64,000 nucleotides of DNA from Palaemon carinicauda (GCF_036898095.1 NC_090751.1:45721055-45785054), one strand, 5' to 3'; positions 1 to 13,539 are shown, numbered from the stretch's first letter. The notes: generated by a model from the sequence alone, not told the origin. A program made the numbers and translations.

Positions 1-2880
1 TAATGAAAATAAAACTGACAATTAAACTCATAATGAATTGTTTGTATAATAGAAGCCGTATTGGAAATTTTAGATATACATAAAACGTGTAATTTTGAAT
101 AACAAAGACTAAGACGTCTTTGTGTTGGACAGTAATCACATGCTATCTATAGCTGTAGAGGGTCGCTCTGAGTTTCGTTAGAAACATCCATAAATTTCAG
201 TTAGTGGAATTTATTTTATAGGAAAGAGAATTAGGGAATAGTGGTCTTTTCCCCATTCAACCTGGAATGGTTATTACCATTACAAAAAAGGTATAAGTGA
301 CTTGTAAGAAGTATTTAGATTGCTATCTTCTCTCAACGTTATAGTATAAAAAATAAGACTTTGTGATAATTCAGACATTTAAGCAAGATGTTGCTACATA
401 GTCCCCATCATCTTAGATATATACAAATAAGCATCTCTCTTGATGTTCAAGCTAACCTCATTATAACAGACCTATATTATAAGTTTTTTTTTATATTTAA
501 TGTTATGAATTATTATATTGGATAACGGAACTATTATTAGCTGCAGAAAATTACTGTCGTTTACCAACTTTAGAGACTGGTGTCCTTTTATGACCTGATA
601 ACTTCAAAGCTTCAATTTAAATGTTATTGAAAAGTATTAGGATTTAAGTAATGATTGTCTAGATATAGAAATAGGTCACCTAAAGGAATACTTGTATTGA
701 AAAAAAAATCGTTTATTAATAGAAATTGACGTTTTAATGAAAATGCCCGTTGATTTTTGCTCGACTATTTTATATTTTGTTGAAAATAAAAATAAAGATG
801 GTTGGGTTTTCATTGTTAGCCTAACATTAATTTTTTTTTATAGATGTTTAAGAATTTTTTTTCATTATTTTTGAAATGTAATTATTTTGACACTTTAAAA
901 TCTCTGGTGATCCAATAAATTTTAGAGTTACTCGAGTTTCTACATTCTTGACCTCAGTTGATCCATTTTGATATATATCACTTATATTTACAAAAGTAGG
1001 CGTTAGGTAGTATAAGCTTTTCCCGGAAACCTGTGAGCTTTGAAAAGATAAAGCAGGTTACATTTATTATCCCTCTCTAGAGTGTCATAGGTGACTATTT
1101 TTAAACATAGCATAACAGGTTATAGTTTGATAGAACGAAAAGATAAATATGGAATAAGAAATACTTGATTTAATAGCTATGTAATTATGTAATAGAGAAT
1201 ATTTTATTCTTATTGTTAAATGTAGTGTAATACTTCAAGTGTTTAGATGAGGGCCTAGGCATGGCAAAACGATAGAGAACATGTCATTTAGCCTTTATGA
1301 ACAATTAACGCTTCCATGTATTTAACCACAGTTCATCCCTTTATATTTATGATAACGTAAACTCTCTACTGTTCCTAGATATCTTTTACCAATGCACGTC
1401 ATGTATAATTATCATTGCACTCAGCATTAGTAATTATATTTATTGCTGCAAATGTCAGCAACGCGTACGTTGCACATTCGACGATGATTAAGCTCTGTTG
1501 TTACCTAGCCGATATTGTGAACCGATGAATGAAAACATCAAAGTGTGACGGCGGTTCATTCATTTATGAATGGCCCTTTGTTCCCTGGCTCGAGGCTTTT
1601 ATTGCATTTGCTTTGCGGGTAATACTTGTGAAAGACTCCCACTCCAGGTTCCCGAGGGACGCACAAGCTGATGAAATACTTGTTGTTTCAATATCGAACT
1701 GTTCCTGGTCGAGGACTCTTGACGTTTGCTCTTCTTCAAATCAATTATCGTCCAACGGGCTGTATTACTAGCTTTCCTATCACGAGTATCATTCATTACA
1801 TATTGCAGTTTATGAAGGTTATTTTGAAACAAATTGCTTTGGAAGGTAATTCAATTGTGGTACATAAGGGCCTTTACGTTCCAGTGTAAAGTTCGTTTGA
1901 ATGTTGATTATATGTTGGTTTGTTTGTTGTTACTATATTTACGATCTATCAATTTTACCTGTCGTTAATGCAGGCTATCGTTTTAATTTCTTTTAATTTT
2001 TAATTATTTCAGTACCAACTTTTCTGTGTATAAGGCAAAAAATATAAGATTTTTGGGAGTTTCAAAATCATTCCCTTTTTTAACATTTTCTAGTTCGTTT
2101 CCTGGATTGTATATTAAAAATTGATAAATGAAATATAGAGATGCTCACCAATTGAAATTCAACCATTCAAATCGGTTATTTTAACCTACAGCATAAAGCA
2201 ATACATTTTGATAAATTATTTATTAGGTTACTTTTTAAAAATCAGGTTTGTTTCATGCAATTCCACATACGACTCCCTTGTGATCTGAGTAAGACTTTCT
2301 TTCGAAACCTTTACTTTTCTTTTCGTTTTCCTTGTTCATTTCCTGCGTACCCTGGATTTGTACATGATGAATATAATAAAAGTTCCAGACTCTTTACAAC
2401 TGACAAAAACCCATTCAACCAATTCTTTAACCTATCAAGATACTACATATCAAAGCCATAGGATTGTATAGGATAAATTTCATCTGTTTAGGTATTTCCA
2501 AAATAGAGGTTTTGATTTTAAATATTTTGAAATTGAAGTATAGAGGTATCAAGTTATTTTTGTCGAGTTTTTAACTACCAAAACAAAATGTTTAGGTTAC
2601 ATGACATGTACACTTTATTAAATTTTGATATGCAGTTAAAGGGAGATGTATTGTTTGAATTGATATATCCGAAAATAAATGAATGCATCAGCAACTCCCG
2701 AATATAATGCGTATGGGGATTTATACATTCTACATTAATAGAATTTGTTAAACATGCATAATTTTGTATAGGAGTATTTTTAGTTTCGTGATAAATACAT
2801 AAGATAGAAGATTATAAAAGTTATCGGACATTAACATGTATATTTACTTTTTATGTACTATGTTGCTTTTCCAGTATGAA
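1..2880. other. AT-rich non-coding stretch
   Basis: I see no exon, RNA gene or recognisable repeat here. The open frames present are under 85 codons, overlap each other on both strands and show no family motif. The composition is strongly AT with short A and T runs, as in the introns and intergenic DNA elsewhere in the window. Confidence 0.6.
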
Positions 2881-2899
2881 TGTTCACGTATGGAGTAAG

Positions 2900-2944
2900 A
2901 TGTATGTATGTATGTATGTATGTATGTATGTATGTATGCATATA

Positions 2945-3010
<66 letters not shown>
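2900..3010. repeat. Compound (ATGT)n-(TA)n microsatellite
   Basis: About nine ATGT units are followed, after a short junction, by about 60 bp of pure TA. The tyrosine-isoleucine open frame crossing it is a product of the repeat. Confidence 0.95.
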
Positions 3011-3013
<3 letters not shown>

Positions 3014-3226
3014 CTCCTTAGTCTAGGTGAGATTAATGGAAGAAGATCCCATTACGAAGATTAAAAACCCAATGAAGTTCAAAGTCACCTTTGAGATGTC
3101 CTGTGAATGAATGAGTTCATTGCAATGGTTGTTCTAGGTAGTGTGCTTCCCGGGCAGGAGATCCTTCAGGGATCAATAGAAACCATTTCTATCGTCTCTC
3201 GAGTCCCAGGTTCCTTCAAGAATGGG

Positions 3227-3228
<2 letters not shown>

Positions 3229-3276
<48 letters not shown>
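3229..3276 (+). repeat. (CT)n microsatellite
   Basis: About 24 uninterrupted CT units read on the + strand. It belongs to the CT-on-plus set that dominates this window. Confidence 0.97.
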
Positions 3277-3279
<3 letters not shown>

Positions 3280-3299
3280 CATTACGACGTAACTGAATT

Positions 3300-4464
3300 A
3301 AGGTGTGGGGATGGGAAGTCTTGGTGCGCTCTTCTTATGTTAATTGTCATCTTGAACTGTGGATTCTGTCTTGTCTTTAGCTGGGAGATGTGATATATGA
3401 GAGTAAATGAGCGAATGTGAGTCGGGAGAAAGGAAAATAATGAAGAAGAATAGTTGTTAATAATTTATGGTTAATTTTTCATTTTCTTTGTCATAGCAAG
3501 GAGAAATTCTTGGAATTTCCGAGCTCTTTTGTATTTGGAGTTAAGATATATAGTATTCTCAGAAGTTGCAATATCTTATAATTCTGCTTGCAAATGGAGA
3601 GACTTTTCTATCCGGGAATTGCTTGAAGATAACAAATGGTAGACATTTTATTTGAAATTATCAGAATTATTTGGTTTTCAAGAAATTGAGGAAAAAACCA
3701 ACTAAATCATTCCATTATCCATGGAAAAGTGATGTGATGTTAATCAAGCTTGTTTAACTCGAAAGACGCGAAATGTCATGTGGAATTTGGTTGAAATCTT
3801 TATCAGAGCCAATTTCTCTTGTCCTTTTCTGGGGAAAATGGTTCCGTTCTTGATATTGCGAAATCTTAGGATTCACAGAGACCATAATTACTTACTTTGA
3901 CTTATCTTAGAAATTTTCTTGTACTGTCGTTGACCTTTCAAGGGCTAACAACTACACGTTCTACGTTTATCATTTTTTAGTTTTATTTACGACAGCCATC
4001 ACGCAATTTTTTCTAGTCACTTTTTCTTTACGCCTTTGAAACTTTCTTATTCTAATGCTTTGTTTAGCAACAGGTTTGATAAATGTCGTATAGTTAAGCT
4101 AATTGATGCAAATAAACAAATTATCGTTCATTGGTATATTACGCCAACAGTAGTCAGAAAATTATATGGGGCCATCCTTAAATATACACACTTTAATGAT
4201 ATTAATCTTAATAATAACCGATAATCCACTTACAAGAAAATTAAAAGGGGAAAGGACGGGTTAAAATATGAACTGGATATTTTTATAAACATCATGAAAA
4301 ATAACGGTCGCTTCTGCCCTCCCTTCTGAAGCGTAATTATAACTTTAACAATCAGTTTCCCCTAACAAATTTAATTTGTTGTATCTTTCGTTGGGGCGAA
4401 AAATACAGTCGTGTCGAAACATCTGGCGAAGAAAATATTCAAAATTATCAGGGAAACTTTGTAT

Positions 4465-4495
<31 letters not shown>

Positions 4496-5220
4496 CCCTC
4501 CAGGCAGCGTCACCTTGTGTTGCTGGAGGTATTAAGAAAATATTTTCAGTTATTATCCCTCATTTTATCTTCATATATTTAGATAATCTAGAGCAGTAGG
4601 ATACATGCTAAGAAGGAGGCTGTTTTGACCTCTGATGTCTTTACAAATCGCGTACAAGATGTTGTTGAGTTTTCTTAACACTGCGTAACTCTGGAAATAA
4701 TATTCTCTGCATATGGATTAAAGAGATTCAAAATTCATGGTTTTGAAGCCTAGGCATAGTACGAAGAAATATAAAAGCAATCCTTTCTTTGATATTAGTT
4801 CACATAATCAATGACAGCTTATTATCATTACCGTGTTTAAGGAAAAATAAAACTTGATATTTTGATTTCTAAATGGAAAACTATGGGTCTTGTCGGCTGG
4901 CGATATAATGTTGTAATGGGAGAAATTGAAACAAATCAGCCTGGTTACAGATCTTAAGAAACTGGCAGTATATCCATTAGAAATATGTTATAGTTTGGGT
5001 AGTTTAAATCATAATCTTTCATAAGTAAAATTGCCCTTGACATAGGAGTCAAATATATTGGGAAATCTTTATTTAGGATACACGAATGTAATGCCCGAAG
5101 GAGGGTACATTATGGAAGGTGTTTTGTAGTTATGTTTAAGTTAGGTTGATGATAGGGTAGAACGTAGAACATTATTAAAGCACGCATCGTTCACGTAATA
5201 TGTGAAACAAATATTTAAGG
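3300..5220. other. AT-rich non-coding stretch with a poly-T run
   Basis: Nothing codes here that I can support. A 28-base poly-T run at 4468-4495 is the only landmark. It could be the poly-A tail of an antisense retroposon, but no body of such an element is visible beside it. Confidence 0.55.
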
Positions 5221-5224
5221 TGAG

Positions 5225-6146
5225 TTGAAGTACAGCAATCCTAAAACTATATAAAGCTAGTGAGAAAATTCTGATTGAAAAAGAAGTAAGTCAGGAAACC
5301 CTCATCTCTCCTAAATCATTCACAGTGTGCCTACAAGCAGTTTTTAAGCATTTAAATTGTGAAAATATAGGAATTAACATGAATGGGGAATACCTCAACA
5401 ACTTAAGATTTGCAGATGACCTAGTTCTATTTAATTGATCATGGAAGGAATTGCAAAAGATGATAACAAATTTGAAAAGAGAAAACAGAAATATACGACT
5501 GAACATGAATATGAGTAAAATGTTCAATGAAGATTCAAAGACAGTGTTTAAGGGTTATGAACGAACCTCTTGAGATTGTTAATGAATATCCGTACTTAGT
5601 CCAGACAGTGTTTGTCCAGGACATGAGACCTAAAATAAAAGAAGCATAAGTATGGATGGAGAGCTTTTGTTAAACAAAATTAGATTCTGAATAGTAAAAT
5701 GTCATTTTCTCTAGAAAGAAAAGTATTTAATCAGATGGTCCTACAATATCAACTTGGAGCCTTACTAAAGCTTTAGAACATAAGCTAGTTACAACTCGGA
5801 GAGCCATTGAAAGATTAATTATGGGAATAACACTAAGACCCAGAAATAAAGCAACATGGATACGAGAGCAAACTAGAGTATAGTCTAAAAGATGTAAGAA
5901 AAACAAATGCCTATGTGCAGGGTATATAATGAGAATGACATAATAGAGGGATATTAAGAATAACAGGTTAGGTCCTAGAGACTGCAAAAGAAGCAGGGGA
6001 AGGAAGAGAAGGGGATTTATTGGTGAGCTAAGAAAATTTGTGGTTATAGATTTGGCCATTAACAGACGCAAGTGGAAGGACATTTCTGATGCCTTTGTCT
6101 TGCAGTGGACTAGTTACGGGACTTACGACTGATGATGATGATGAAT
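5225..6146 (+). mobile_element. Decayed non-LTR retrotransposon (LINE, RTE/BovB-like) reverse transcriptase 3' half
   Basis: Conceptual translation on the + strand gives the C-terminal half of a LINE reverse transcriptase. A block ending in ISPKSF is the decayed G-x-RQGD-x-ISP box. It is followed by INMNGEYLNNLRFADDLVL, whose FADD catalytic box lies at 5409-5420. An LNMNMSK segment comes next. Further downstream, several frames give remnants of the MERAMLGIT, RGRP and W-EAF motifs usual near the end of RTE-type proteins. An in-frame stop follows shortly after FADD, and many stops and frameshifts follow that, so the copy is dead. It ends in a (TGA)n tail at 6129-6146, as RTE-type elements often do. 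The antisense open frame at 5727-6083 is a shadow. The 5' half is absent, consistent with 5' truncation. Family assignment is from motif memory, not from a search. Confidence 0.75.
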
Positions 6147-6249
6147 TACGCATCAGCTTCTGCGAAATATTGTTTAAAATCGTAATGCTAACGACCCCTT
6201 GATTATTTTTAATACCTAATTTGTTATTAAGAATTAATTGATTTCAGTC

Positions 6250-6354
<105 letters not shown>

Positions 6355-6383
6355 TAAAAATCACAGGAAAACGTGATGCTCAG

Positions 6384-6497
6384 ATGCAGAAGAGCCACAG
6401 GGAAAATGAAAATACGAAATACGAAGAAGTATCACGAAACTAGTCAGGACTTAAGCGTATATTTCGTATTTTCATTTTCCCTGTGGATCTTCTGCAT
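6384..6497. repeat. Short inverted-repeat (hairpin) element next to TA arrays
   Basis: The left arm 6384-6422 begins ATGCAGAAGAGCCACAGGG. The right arm 6461-6497 is its near-perfect reverse complement, ending CCCTGTGGATCTTCTGCAT. The 38-bp loop lies between. TA arrays abut both outer sides (6251-6351 and 6497-6519), which suggests insertion into a TA array or target-site TA expansion. No protein is encoded. It resembles a small foldback or MITE-like repeat, and the family is not identified. Confidence 0.75.
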
Positions 6498-6599
6498 ATA
6501 TATATATATATATATATATGAGATCATAATCTCTCAAATCTTGGTAATTTCGTCACATTCAGTCGATTATCTTTCTGTTAACCTTAGCCATTTTGACAT

Positions 6600-7375
6600 C
6601 GTTGTTTAAAAAACGCTAATTATGAAATCACTTTAGTATTTAGATATTCTGCATTAATATTCTTGAATCCTTATTTCATAATAATTTTCAAACAAACTTG
6701 GCTCTTATAATTCACTGAAACTCATTTTACCAAAAACTATAACAATATCAGTATTACTAGTTTTCCCAACACGGAAGTTGGTAACATTTCACTGTTATGA
6801 CGCATTATTTGTTTAAAACTTTACTCTTACATCAAGTTTCGCTCTCAACTTTTCCATGTTCTAGAAACTCCAGTATATCATTTTAAAATGCACACCATTT
6901 TTGTATCATAAAGTGCATACATTCTTATGCAGAAAACCAAACGGTCTTACACACGGCTAACAACCATCTTGGGAATGGAAAGCTCATATTTAAAGATAAA
7001 AAATTTTTGCTAGAAAATAGAGAAAACTATTTTGCAAAAATAACTAATAGAAAACTGCAATCTAAAAATGTGGAAGGTCATAAGATATAGACAGAGCCCC
7101 AATCTAAAATTTGAGAACATTTGTTATAAGGTTGCCAGCCTACACATGGCAACTTGATCTTATACCATGTATGCTGTACTTTATTGATGAACATTTAAAA
7201 TAAGGGTTTATCGTTCTATGAACCTTATGTTTACACCTTCTCAGTTTCCAACCTTCATTTATGTCATTCTTTTGCCTGACGACTTGTGAGTGCTATTGGC
7301 CATTCTCTTTACTGGTATAACTTGTAGTTTACTCCTCATTGTATAGTATCGGATACCAAAGCAATTTGCTGTTTA
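6600..7375. other. AT-rich non-coding stretch
   Basis: I see no exon or recognisable repeat here, only scattered short open frames and A/T runs. Confidence 0.55.
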
Positions 7376-7795
7376 CTATTATAACTATTAATATTATTTT
7401 TATTATTATTATTGTTATTATTATTATTATTTTTATTATCATTATCATTATCTAAGCTATAACCCTAGTTGTAAAAGCAGGATACTATAAGCCCAAGGAC
7501 TCCAACTGAGATAATAGCCCAATGAGGAAAGGAACTAAGAAAACAAATATAATTGCATGCTTGGGTGCACCCTCAAGCAAGAGAACTCTTAACCAAAGAG
7601 CATGGGACAGAAGTTATAGCACTACTCAAAACCAGAGAAAAACGCTTTAAATTTGGTATGTCCTCGGAGAAGAGCTACTTGCCATAGCTAAAGTCTCTCT
7701 TTCTATCCTTACCTAGAGGATAGTAGCCACTGAACAATTACAGTACAGTAGTTAACCCCCTGAATGAAGAAGAATTAGTCGTTGCTTTAGTAACT
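7376..7795 (+). repeat. Dispersed repeat family, + strand copy (longest in window)
   Basis: An (ATT)n-rich head (7376-7450) leads into a body with the segments AAGCTATAACCCTAGTTGTA, AAAGCAGGATACTATAAGCCC, CAACTGAGATAATAGCCCA and ATGAGGAAAGGAA. Later blocks include CCTCAAGCAAGAGAACTCTT and TAGTAGCCACTGAACAATTA. The first blocks recur at 49185-49345 in the same orientation, at 42850-43210 in reverse, and more weakly at 39530-39632. This marks a dispersed interspersed repeat with a trinucleotide end. No coding potential is visible. It could be a SINE-like or non-autonomous element. Confidence 0.75.
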
Positions 7796-8340
7796 CTTCC
7801 CTTTATTCTTATTACCTTTAACTACTGAAACCATTTAACTTCATGATATGTTTATCTTTGAAGATTCTCTATCCTTTTTCTCACATACTTTGGTATTACA
7901 TCTTCACTGCATTAATTTCACAACACTATGTTGCTACACATTGATTGCAGGCCTAACTTTACAAGACCTTAATACTATAAATCCTCCGTGATTTAATCCC
8001 TTCATTCCATAAGCGGATTAATTTTCACTGTCAGGCTGGAAGACCTCCATGCAACTCCGTAACCCTTTGATATTTTAGCGCTTTAATCTCATAACAGTTC
8101 ATAGCGCCTTGAACTCATTGCCGCCATCTGTCAAAAGGTATCATTCCTTTGACTCCTCAGTCTAAAAACATGTTAATTTGACACTCGTAATTTAGTGAAT
8201 TTCTGTTTCATGATATTGCAACATTTCTCTATTGCAATTCGCTTATTTCAGTATCACATCATAATTTCATGCACTCCATGGTTTTTATTTCTATTGTAAT
8301 GTGCATTTGATTTTGGTATATACTAGTCGAATTCGAATTC
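7796..8340. other. Non-coding stretch
   Basis: I see nothing specific here. It separates the dispersed repeat from the candidate promoter. Confidence 0.5.
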
Positions 8341-8360
8341 CCTTAACGGCAGTCAAAATC

Positions 8361-8460
8361 TTCTAGAAGCTCGCTCTGTGCAGCACAAAATTATCCAGTC
8401 AACCAACCGGCACGACATGAAATATAAAAGGCCTTGCGTTGGCGTGTGGTTTGGTCATTT
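8361..8460 (+). promoter_or_regulatory. Candidate core promoter: heat-shock-like element, TATA box, initiator
   Basis: Three elements line up on the + strand. TTCTAGAA at 8361-8368 is a TTCnnGAA heat-shock-type core, extended by GCTCG. TATAAAAG is at 8423-8430. An initiator-like TCATTT at 8455-8460 puts the start near 8457, 34 bp from the first T of the TATA box. The spacing fits an arthropod RNA polymerase II promoter. No ATG follows within the next 60 bp: the sequence runs into a CT array at 8514. The next supportable coding exon on this strand is 6.2 kb away. It may serve a distant first exon, or be left over from a retro-deleted or decayed gene. Motif matches alone can arise by chance. 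Confidence 0.45.
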
Positions 8461-8513
8461 CTTCAAGTTGATTCTCATTGCTACAGCATAAACCAAGTAT
8501 AATTTTCAATTAC

Positions 8514-8515
8514 CT

Positions 8516-8596
<81 letters not shown>

Positions 8597-8604
8597 CTCT
8601 GTAA

Positions 8605-8651
<47 letters not shown>
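8514..8651 (+). repeat. Compound (CT)n-(TA)n-(TG)n microsatellite
   Basis: CT with four CCT interruptions (8514-8600), then TA (8605-8622), then TG (8622-8650) ending in TATG. It lies about 55 bp downstream of the candidate promoter start, so it would fall in the 5' UTR or first intron of any transcript from there. Confidence 0.95.
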
Positions 8652-8660
<9 letters not shown>

Positions 8661-8719
8661 ATATTGTTCATAAGGTTACCAATATAAAACATGACTAGGT
8701 ACATGACATGACGTCCCAA

Positions 8720-9400
8720 GTTCAGTTAATGATTTATGATTGTCTTCCAATACGTCTCCTTTGTTTTATATCATGCAGGACCAGATCTCGCAATAATAAG
8801 GATTGATTGCACTATTAACTGCTGATACTAATAAAACGCAATTGATAATGATAATAATAACAACATTAATAATAATTATATTAATAATAATATTTTTATG
8901 ATGACAACAATGATTACGCATCTACAAACTAAGTTGTGATTTTCTAGTCAGTGATAGCTTTCCCCCAAAAAAGATGTGGTCTTGGGTTCACAGCAGACTA
9001 ACAGCATTTTTGGTCTTGGAGTGTGTCAGATAGTGCGAATACTCGCATGGATCAGGATCTATTTATTTTGCTGGTTGTGGTATATTGGAGCGTGAAAAAT
9101 CGCCAATTCATTCTTATCTACGGCATCTCAACATCACTCTTGCATAGTTATGACATCGTACATTCTCATAATTATGTGAAACTAATTATCTGTTTATGCC
9201 GCCATGGTGTTATAACACACCATCCCGTAAAGAATATAATTGTAAATGAATGGGTGCCTGGAAGATTTTTTTTTTTTTTATCGATAAGTATAATGTGTCG
9301 TGAAAGAAACGATGTAGTAATATCGAAGAATATATAATTTCATTCGTAAAATATATGACTCTAAAAGTATGAATTCTTGAATTGTTGTAACTTCATATGC
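8720..9400. other. AT-rich non-coding stretch
   Basis: It holds a run of AAT-type trinucleotides around 8835-8895 and a 12-base poly-T near 9268. No gene is visible. The open frame at 9023-9337 has no recognisable motif. Confidence 0.5.
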
Positions 9401-9427
9401 AATTATTTACCTAGCTTTAGATTCAAG

Positions 9428-9705
<278 letters not shown>

Positions 9706-9779
9706 CGAAAAAAATCCATTATCTTTCATATTTTCACACTACAAAACAAGTGATCAGGCTAATGGAATCCCATAGAATC

Positions 9780-10830
9780 CTTTTTGATGTGCATATTCCC
9801 CTACCCCTAACGTGGGGCAGACTACCCTGCAGAGGTTATGCAATGTCGTGCTCCAGTGCATTTTTCATCAACACCGTGCACGACAATATAATGAATGTCA
9901 TGAAAGTTCCTAATTTACTAAGCCGGCAACTATTTCATGCATACGGTAGACCGGCACATTCAAAGGCTTTTATTTGCGACTTGGGAGGAATTGCGAGGTC
10001 TACCTTTTGTCTCATTAGCTGGCCCAGGGAAATCCTATAAAACCTGCCGTGGGTTGACGAACTTCGCACGAATAGACCATAACACTGGTCTACTTACGAC
10101 GTCGTTTTTCAAGCCTTGAATTGCACTGAAAGTGTTGCAATTAATGGAGATCCTAGGCTGCCGTGAAGATTATGAAACGAGAAAATTAAAAGCCTCAAAT
10201 TTTACATATGGGTCTCTTGTGCACCTCCATTTCACAAATCTTCATTTGTCTCTCTTTTTAATGATAGTGGAAAACGTCAGTTGTACCACACTCGATCACT
10301 GTTTGTATCACAGATTTGGTAAAGAAAAAAAAAAGAGGTTTTGTCTGCTTAAAGAACATTGAATTTTAATTGGTTTATAATACAAGAGGGCATTGCGTTA
10401 TTAATGGCACGATCTTATTTTTATTCAAAAATATTTTTTTCTAACTTAGAATAAGCAATTTAGCTTGATACTGTCGTTTTATAAGATGATAAGATCAAAC
10501 AGCAATATATCATTAAATGTAAAGCACGTACAACACTCTTCCATAATTCCCACTTCAAGCAGTTTTGCAAATTTAGTTTAGTCATTCTTTAAAAATAAAG
10601 TTAACATTTCTGAACATTTTACTGTAATATTTATCGAGTGATCCATCGAACTGACAATTTGATCATGATTCTTTTTTACATTAAATTTGTGATTGACATA
10701 GCAGTATTGTGTATATCTTTCATTAAGGGTCTTGACTTTTATTTCCAAGAGACGTTTGGACACAAAGACTTGTTGATGTGTGATAATCTGCTTATGATAG
10801 TAATTATATGTATGACACTGATTTCAGCTT
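9780..10830. other. Non-coding stretch
   Basis: The part at 9780-10060 is somewhat richer in GC than its surroundings and carries an open frame running out of the upstream repeat. I find no splice sites or motif to support an exon. The rest is AT-rich. Confidence 0.45.
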
Positions 10831-10837
10831 TATCTCC

Positions 10838-10840
<3 letters not shown>

Positions 10841-10911
<71 letters not shown>

Positions 10912-10912
10912 C
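10841..10912 (+). repeat. (CT)n microsatellite
   Basis: About 70 bp of CT with one CCT interruption near 10886. Confidence 0.96.
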
Positions 10913-11409
10913 TTTCAGTCAGTTCGAGAGACTTGCAGGAGAGATGGACTTCCCCCCTTTTACTCCATTGTATGATTACAAACGTATGATAGATAGCATT
11001 ATTCATTTTGTAAATGCCAGATAGGGGGACAGAGTTGATGTTAGCAATACCTCTCATTGGAGACACATTTTTAACCCAACAGTTTATTTGAGATGGACTA
11101 ACAGTGGGGAACTTTCCTGGCCATTGCTCCAGATATTTTGAACAAATGCGTAGATACAGGGTGTAAAATCTTTGGCTGGTATTTTGGTGAATCATATTTT
11201 ATAGTTACACTATTTTTTTTTGTAAAATCAATTAGAATTCTTTATTATATAGAAAAATCGTATTTCAGCGTCCATTATATATGTCTAGTATTGTCCCTTC
11301 AATGTTCCTATCGATATTTTCACTTAATATCAACACATAATCGCAACATTTACGATTCTGAACAGACTCCTGCCCTATGTGTTTGGACTTTTGGTCATAG
11401 ATAATGTAT

Positions 11410-11411
<2 letters not shown>

Positions 11412-11485
<74 letters not shown>
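11412..11485 (+). repeat. (CT)n microsatellite
   Basis: About 37 uninterrupted CT units on the + strand. Confidence 0.97.
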
Positions 11486-11488
<3 letters not shown>

Positions 11489-11529
11489 TGGAGATTTTCT
11501 GAGCCACTTTATTCGCTTTGAATACAAAA

Positions 11530-11646
11530 ATGGCTGATATTGGTGACGATAAAGGAGTAATTTTAAAGGTTTTCCAAGAACTGTTTTCCCTCAAGAGTCC
11601 CTCTAAAGAGTTGAACTACTTCTGTTCGTCTTTTAAGACCCTCTGA
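11530..11646 (+). CDS. Possible short open frame, 38 residues, unrecognised
   Basis: An ATG with a good context (A at -3, G at +4) opens a 38-codon frame beginning MADIGDDKGVILKVFQEL and closed by TGA. The first part is plausible as an amphipathic helix. It sits directly after a CT array. The following 300 bp are less AT-rich than the flanks, but no open continuation is seen. It could be a real small peptide, the N-terminus of a decayed gene, or chance. I do not recognise it. Confidence 0.15.
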   Translation: MADIGDDKGVILKVFQELFSLKSPSKELNYFCSSFKTL

Positions 11647-11649
11647 GGA

Positions 11650-13400
11650 ACAGTTAAATAAGGAACTTCCCGATCAAATTCAACAGCGGCTGAGTTCGAT
11701 CAGTTATCCGATTTGCTGACGCGGTCCCACTTCAGTAACTTTTGAGCAAAAGAATCTGTAAATAAGCTTTCGGTCGTTTTTACTCCTATTTAACCTTGTT
11801 CTAGTTTTAATGTTATCAGGTATCAGGAAACTGTAAGTCCTTAAGGCTACATGAAAGGGAGGGCCAGGTTTAGGCTTGTGAGTATTGGCTGTTTATAGGT
11901 AGCAGTAGTTCGTCCATGTTAACTGATGAAGAAACACTATGAAAGATTAGGGATTATTTTCTATTGCCAATCAATTTTTATTCGTCTGGGCTACATAACG
12001 AGATCCAACTCATACCTTCACGTTAACGAAAACTTCAAGTTTCAAACTGATTTGAGAGGAGTAGCCTGGAGCACGAGGCCTTAAAAAGTATCTTTTAGTC
12101 TAATGGCATCAGGAATGGTGTAATGTAACTGATTGGTAGAGAGCGTGACCCATAATACACAGAGCTTGACATGCATTTTTCGCTAAGCGTTCTTTGTTGG
12201 ATAAACTCTCTACCATTTTTAGTTTTAAATATGCTCCAGTCCTTGGGTGTCTGGTTAAGCAGCAGCAGGTCACAATATGTCTTGAATGCAACTGGAGAAT
12301 GAGATAACAGAATGATTGCTTGATATAACGTATTCTAGGAGTCCCATCGCTTTTGATTTTCATTGTTTTATCTCTCACAATTATACTTTTCTTCGTTCCA
12401 AGTAAGAATTCCTCGGTCATTTAGTTTTTCTTTCCATTTCATCTTGCTTAATGATGAGCCGGACGAGTTATAGAAGTCGTTTAGAGAAACAAACAAATAT
12501 TATTCAGTCACGTAAAGCCAAGTGAAGAGGGAGGAAGCAAGTGGGAGGGCCTCGGGCCAAGGGAAGCAGCCATTGAGTGACGAGAGTCGGAAACGAAATA
12601 ACTGAACAGAGTTTTACACAACACCAGATTATACCATTTTTATTTATTTGTATATTCTACTTCCCAACCTTTTTTTCTTGATCTCAAAAACGTTTCTGGG
12701 TCAATTTCTGTCTGCAGTAATGGCTTTCAGATTTTTGTCGTCATTTTTCATGTTTATGAGCAACATCAGAAATTGCTTTGTTTGTTTTATTCCGTGAATT
12801 GATATCGATCTCTACAACATCAGGTATTAGCTTTTGTTTGCTCTGTTGCATCTCTGTTTTCTGGTGGTTAACTTTTATTCAACGAAGAGATGAATCCGAA
12901 CAAAAATGATAAAGTTGAGGCTATGTTTGTTTAGACCGGTGATTTTATTGTAATTTTCTAAATATTTCCATAAGGAGAGCAGGATGATAATCAAATAATA
13001 AAAGATGAAAAAGTAAGAATATATAAATTAGATTTATGAGTAGAGTTTATATTAAGGTGAGGTTTAATCCAGTGACTAATTTCAAGTTCTCATAGACGAT
13101 AAAGCCAGCAATAATATTCGATATGATAAATAGGAAGGAATTCCAAGAAGGGTGCCATGTCTCATTATTTTTCTAAAAAAGAAATTAATAGATTAATGTC
13201 ATGCGGACATACACTTCTTTTCACCTTTGGTATACAGTAGGAACCACTGCAGTGCAACTCGTTTTTTATTTATTAAGGTACAGTATTGAGTCGAATTCAT
13301 ATCACGGATATTTTTTTTTTTAGAGAAAGATCTATTTTTCAAATTGGTCAGTAGACTACGATAATTATCTATCTAGCAATATAATCTGCAAGTACACACA
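11650..13400. other. Non-coding stretch
   Basis: No supportable gene. A 103-codon antisense frame at 12109-12420 has no recognisable domain, and it is treated as chance. Confidence 0.45.
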
Positions 13401-13416
13401 CATGCGCGAGCGCGTG

Positions 13417-13537
<121 letters not shown>

Positions 13538-13539
13538 TC

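Noticed and set aside
5727..6083. 118-codon antisense hydrophobic frame as a membrane protein
   Set aside because: It lies antisense to the decayed LINE. The hydrophobic residues come from the reverse complement of A/G-rich LINE codons.
12109..12420. 103-codon antisense open frame
   Set aside because: No recognisable domain, no splice context and AT-rich codon use. A frame of this length is expected by chance in 64 kb.
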